Shown here piece after piece: positions 63,714 to 64,000 of a DNA stretch of 64,000 nt. The first letter of the stretch is position 1. Each line of letters starts with the position of its first letter. Origin of the DNA: Faecalibacterium prausnitzii (GTDB lineage: Bacteria > Bacillota > Clostridia > Oscillospirales > Ruminococcaceae). The position numbers and the translations under genes are program-made. The stretch lies in contig NZ_PXUP01000013.1 of the NCBI RefSeq assembly GCF_003324185.1, positions 1 to 64,000 on the forward strand, written 5' to 3'. The notes below the pieces were generated by a model. The model saw only the letters and a list, made by a program, of their open reading frames with translations. It was not told the origin of the DNA and did not search any database.

Positions 63714-64000
63714 ATGAGGCAGACAAAGCGGTTTGCGGTGGTGGGCAGCGATGCCCGGCAGGCGGCGGCAGGGCGTGCATTGGCGCGGGCAGGGTATACG
63801 GTGGGCGGCGTGCAGCAGCTGCCGCAGGCAGACTGCATCCTGCTGCCGCTCCCGCTGGAACAGGCTGATTTGCCGCTGACGCAGCTGCTGGGCATGGCAA
63901 AGCCCGGGGCATTGGCGCTGGGCGGTAAGGTGACGGATAGCGCAAGGACCATCGCCCGGGCGGCGGGGGTGGAACTGGTGGACTACTTTGCCCGCCCGGA
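63714..64000 (+). CDS. Dipicolinate synthase subunit A-like (partial, runs off the window)
   Basis: The first 95 residues are visible. RFAVVGSDARQ at the start, DCILLPLPL in the middle and the ARAAGVELVDYFARP end match the N-terminal domain of SpoVFA/DpaA, which with DpaB oxidises dihydrodipicolinate for spores. AAAGGGGAG precedes ATG 63714. The assignment is by motif memory and only a third of the protein is seen. Confidence 0.6.
   Translation, partial: MRQTKRFAVVGSDARQAAAGRALARAGYTVGGVQQLPQADCILLPLPLEQADLPLTQLLGMAKPGALALGGKVTDSARTIARAAGVELVDYFARP

Overview
The window looks like a chromosomal segment of a high-GC, strictly anaerobic gut Clostridia, most likely Faecalibacterium or a close Oscillospiraceae relative. 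This is inferred from gene content (PFL/PflA, Rrf2-linked IscSU, a Liv ABC operon, a Cys T-box) and codon usage; no rRNA or marker set is present to fix the species.

About 1-19.2 kb is mobile DNA. Positions 57-6307 hold part of a conjugation module on the minus strand: a truncated PrgI-VirB4 fusion, a VirB6-like membrane protein, a Maff2-type peptide, the VirD4 coupling protein, PcfB and a replication initiator-like protein. From 6.8 to 10.5 kb there is a mobilisation unit: a small DUF6061-like protein, a ParB-like protein, a MobP-type relaxase, MobC and a hairpin-rich oriT candidate. From 10.9 to 17.4 kb an AT-rich cargo encodes a complete agr-type quorum-sensing system. AgrC and AgrA are on the minus strand, divergent from agrB; an intact agrD lies 1 kb further on, among genes for secreted and membrane proteins. 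One secreted-protein gene is split by a ~253-bp non-autonomous IS200/IS605-like element with omega-RNA-like hairpins. A large serine recombinase (17.6-19.2 kb) closes the mobile part.

From 19.3 kb on the DNA is chromosomal. It holds an LRR / VWA / MoxR three-gene unit; IscU-IscS with a rhodanese and an Rrf2 regulator; tRNA-Trp, -Asp and -Thr; an iron-type alcohol dehydrogenase; cysS behind a T-box; PflA-PflB; a structured candidate small RNA; surface-glycan genes (flippase-like, GT4, coiled-coil protein, acyltransferase); a minimal adenylation / carrier protein / condensation-like cluster followed by an MFS exporter; queH, purA, degV and asnA; the livFGMH-K operon; a MATE exporter; enolase; two micro-ORFs; a c-di-GMP enzyme, a solute-binding lipoprotein and a hybrid histidine kinase; and the start of a dipicolinate synthase A-like gene at the right edge.

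A family of intergenic palindromes is scattered through the chromosomal part and absent from the mobile part. Each copy has a perfect or near-perfect stem, usually with a TCCCGTGAAAA-like arm on one side and a CAAATCAAA-TATTTTTCCGCTGAA-like arm on the other. The strongest leads are the agr cargo with its 21-bp-spaced LytTR repeats, the IS605-like insertion, the repeat family, the candidate sRNA at 34.2 kb, the micro-ORF pair at 57.6 kb and the A-ACP-C cluster.
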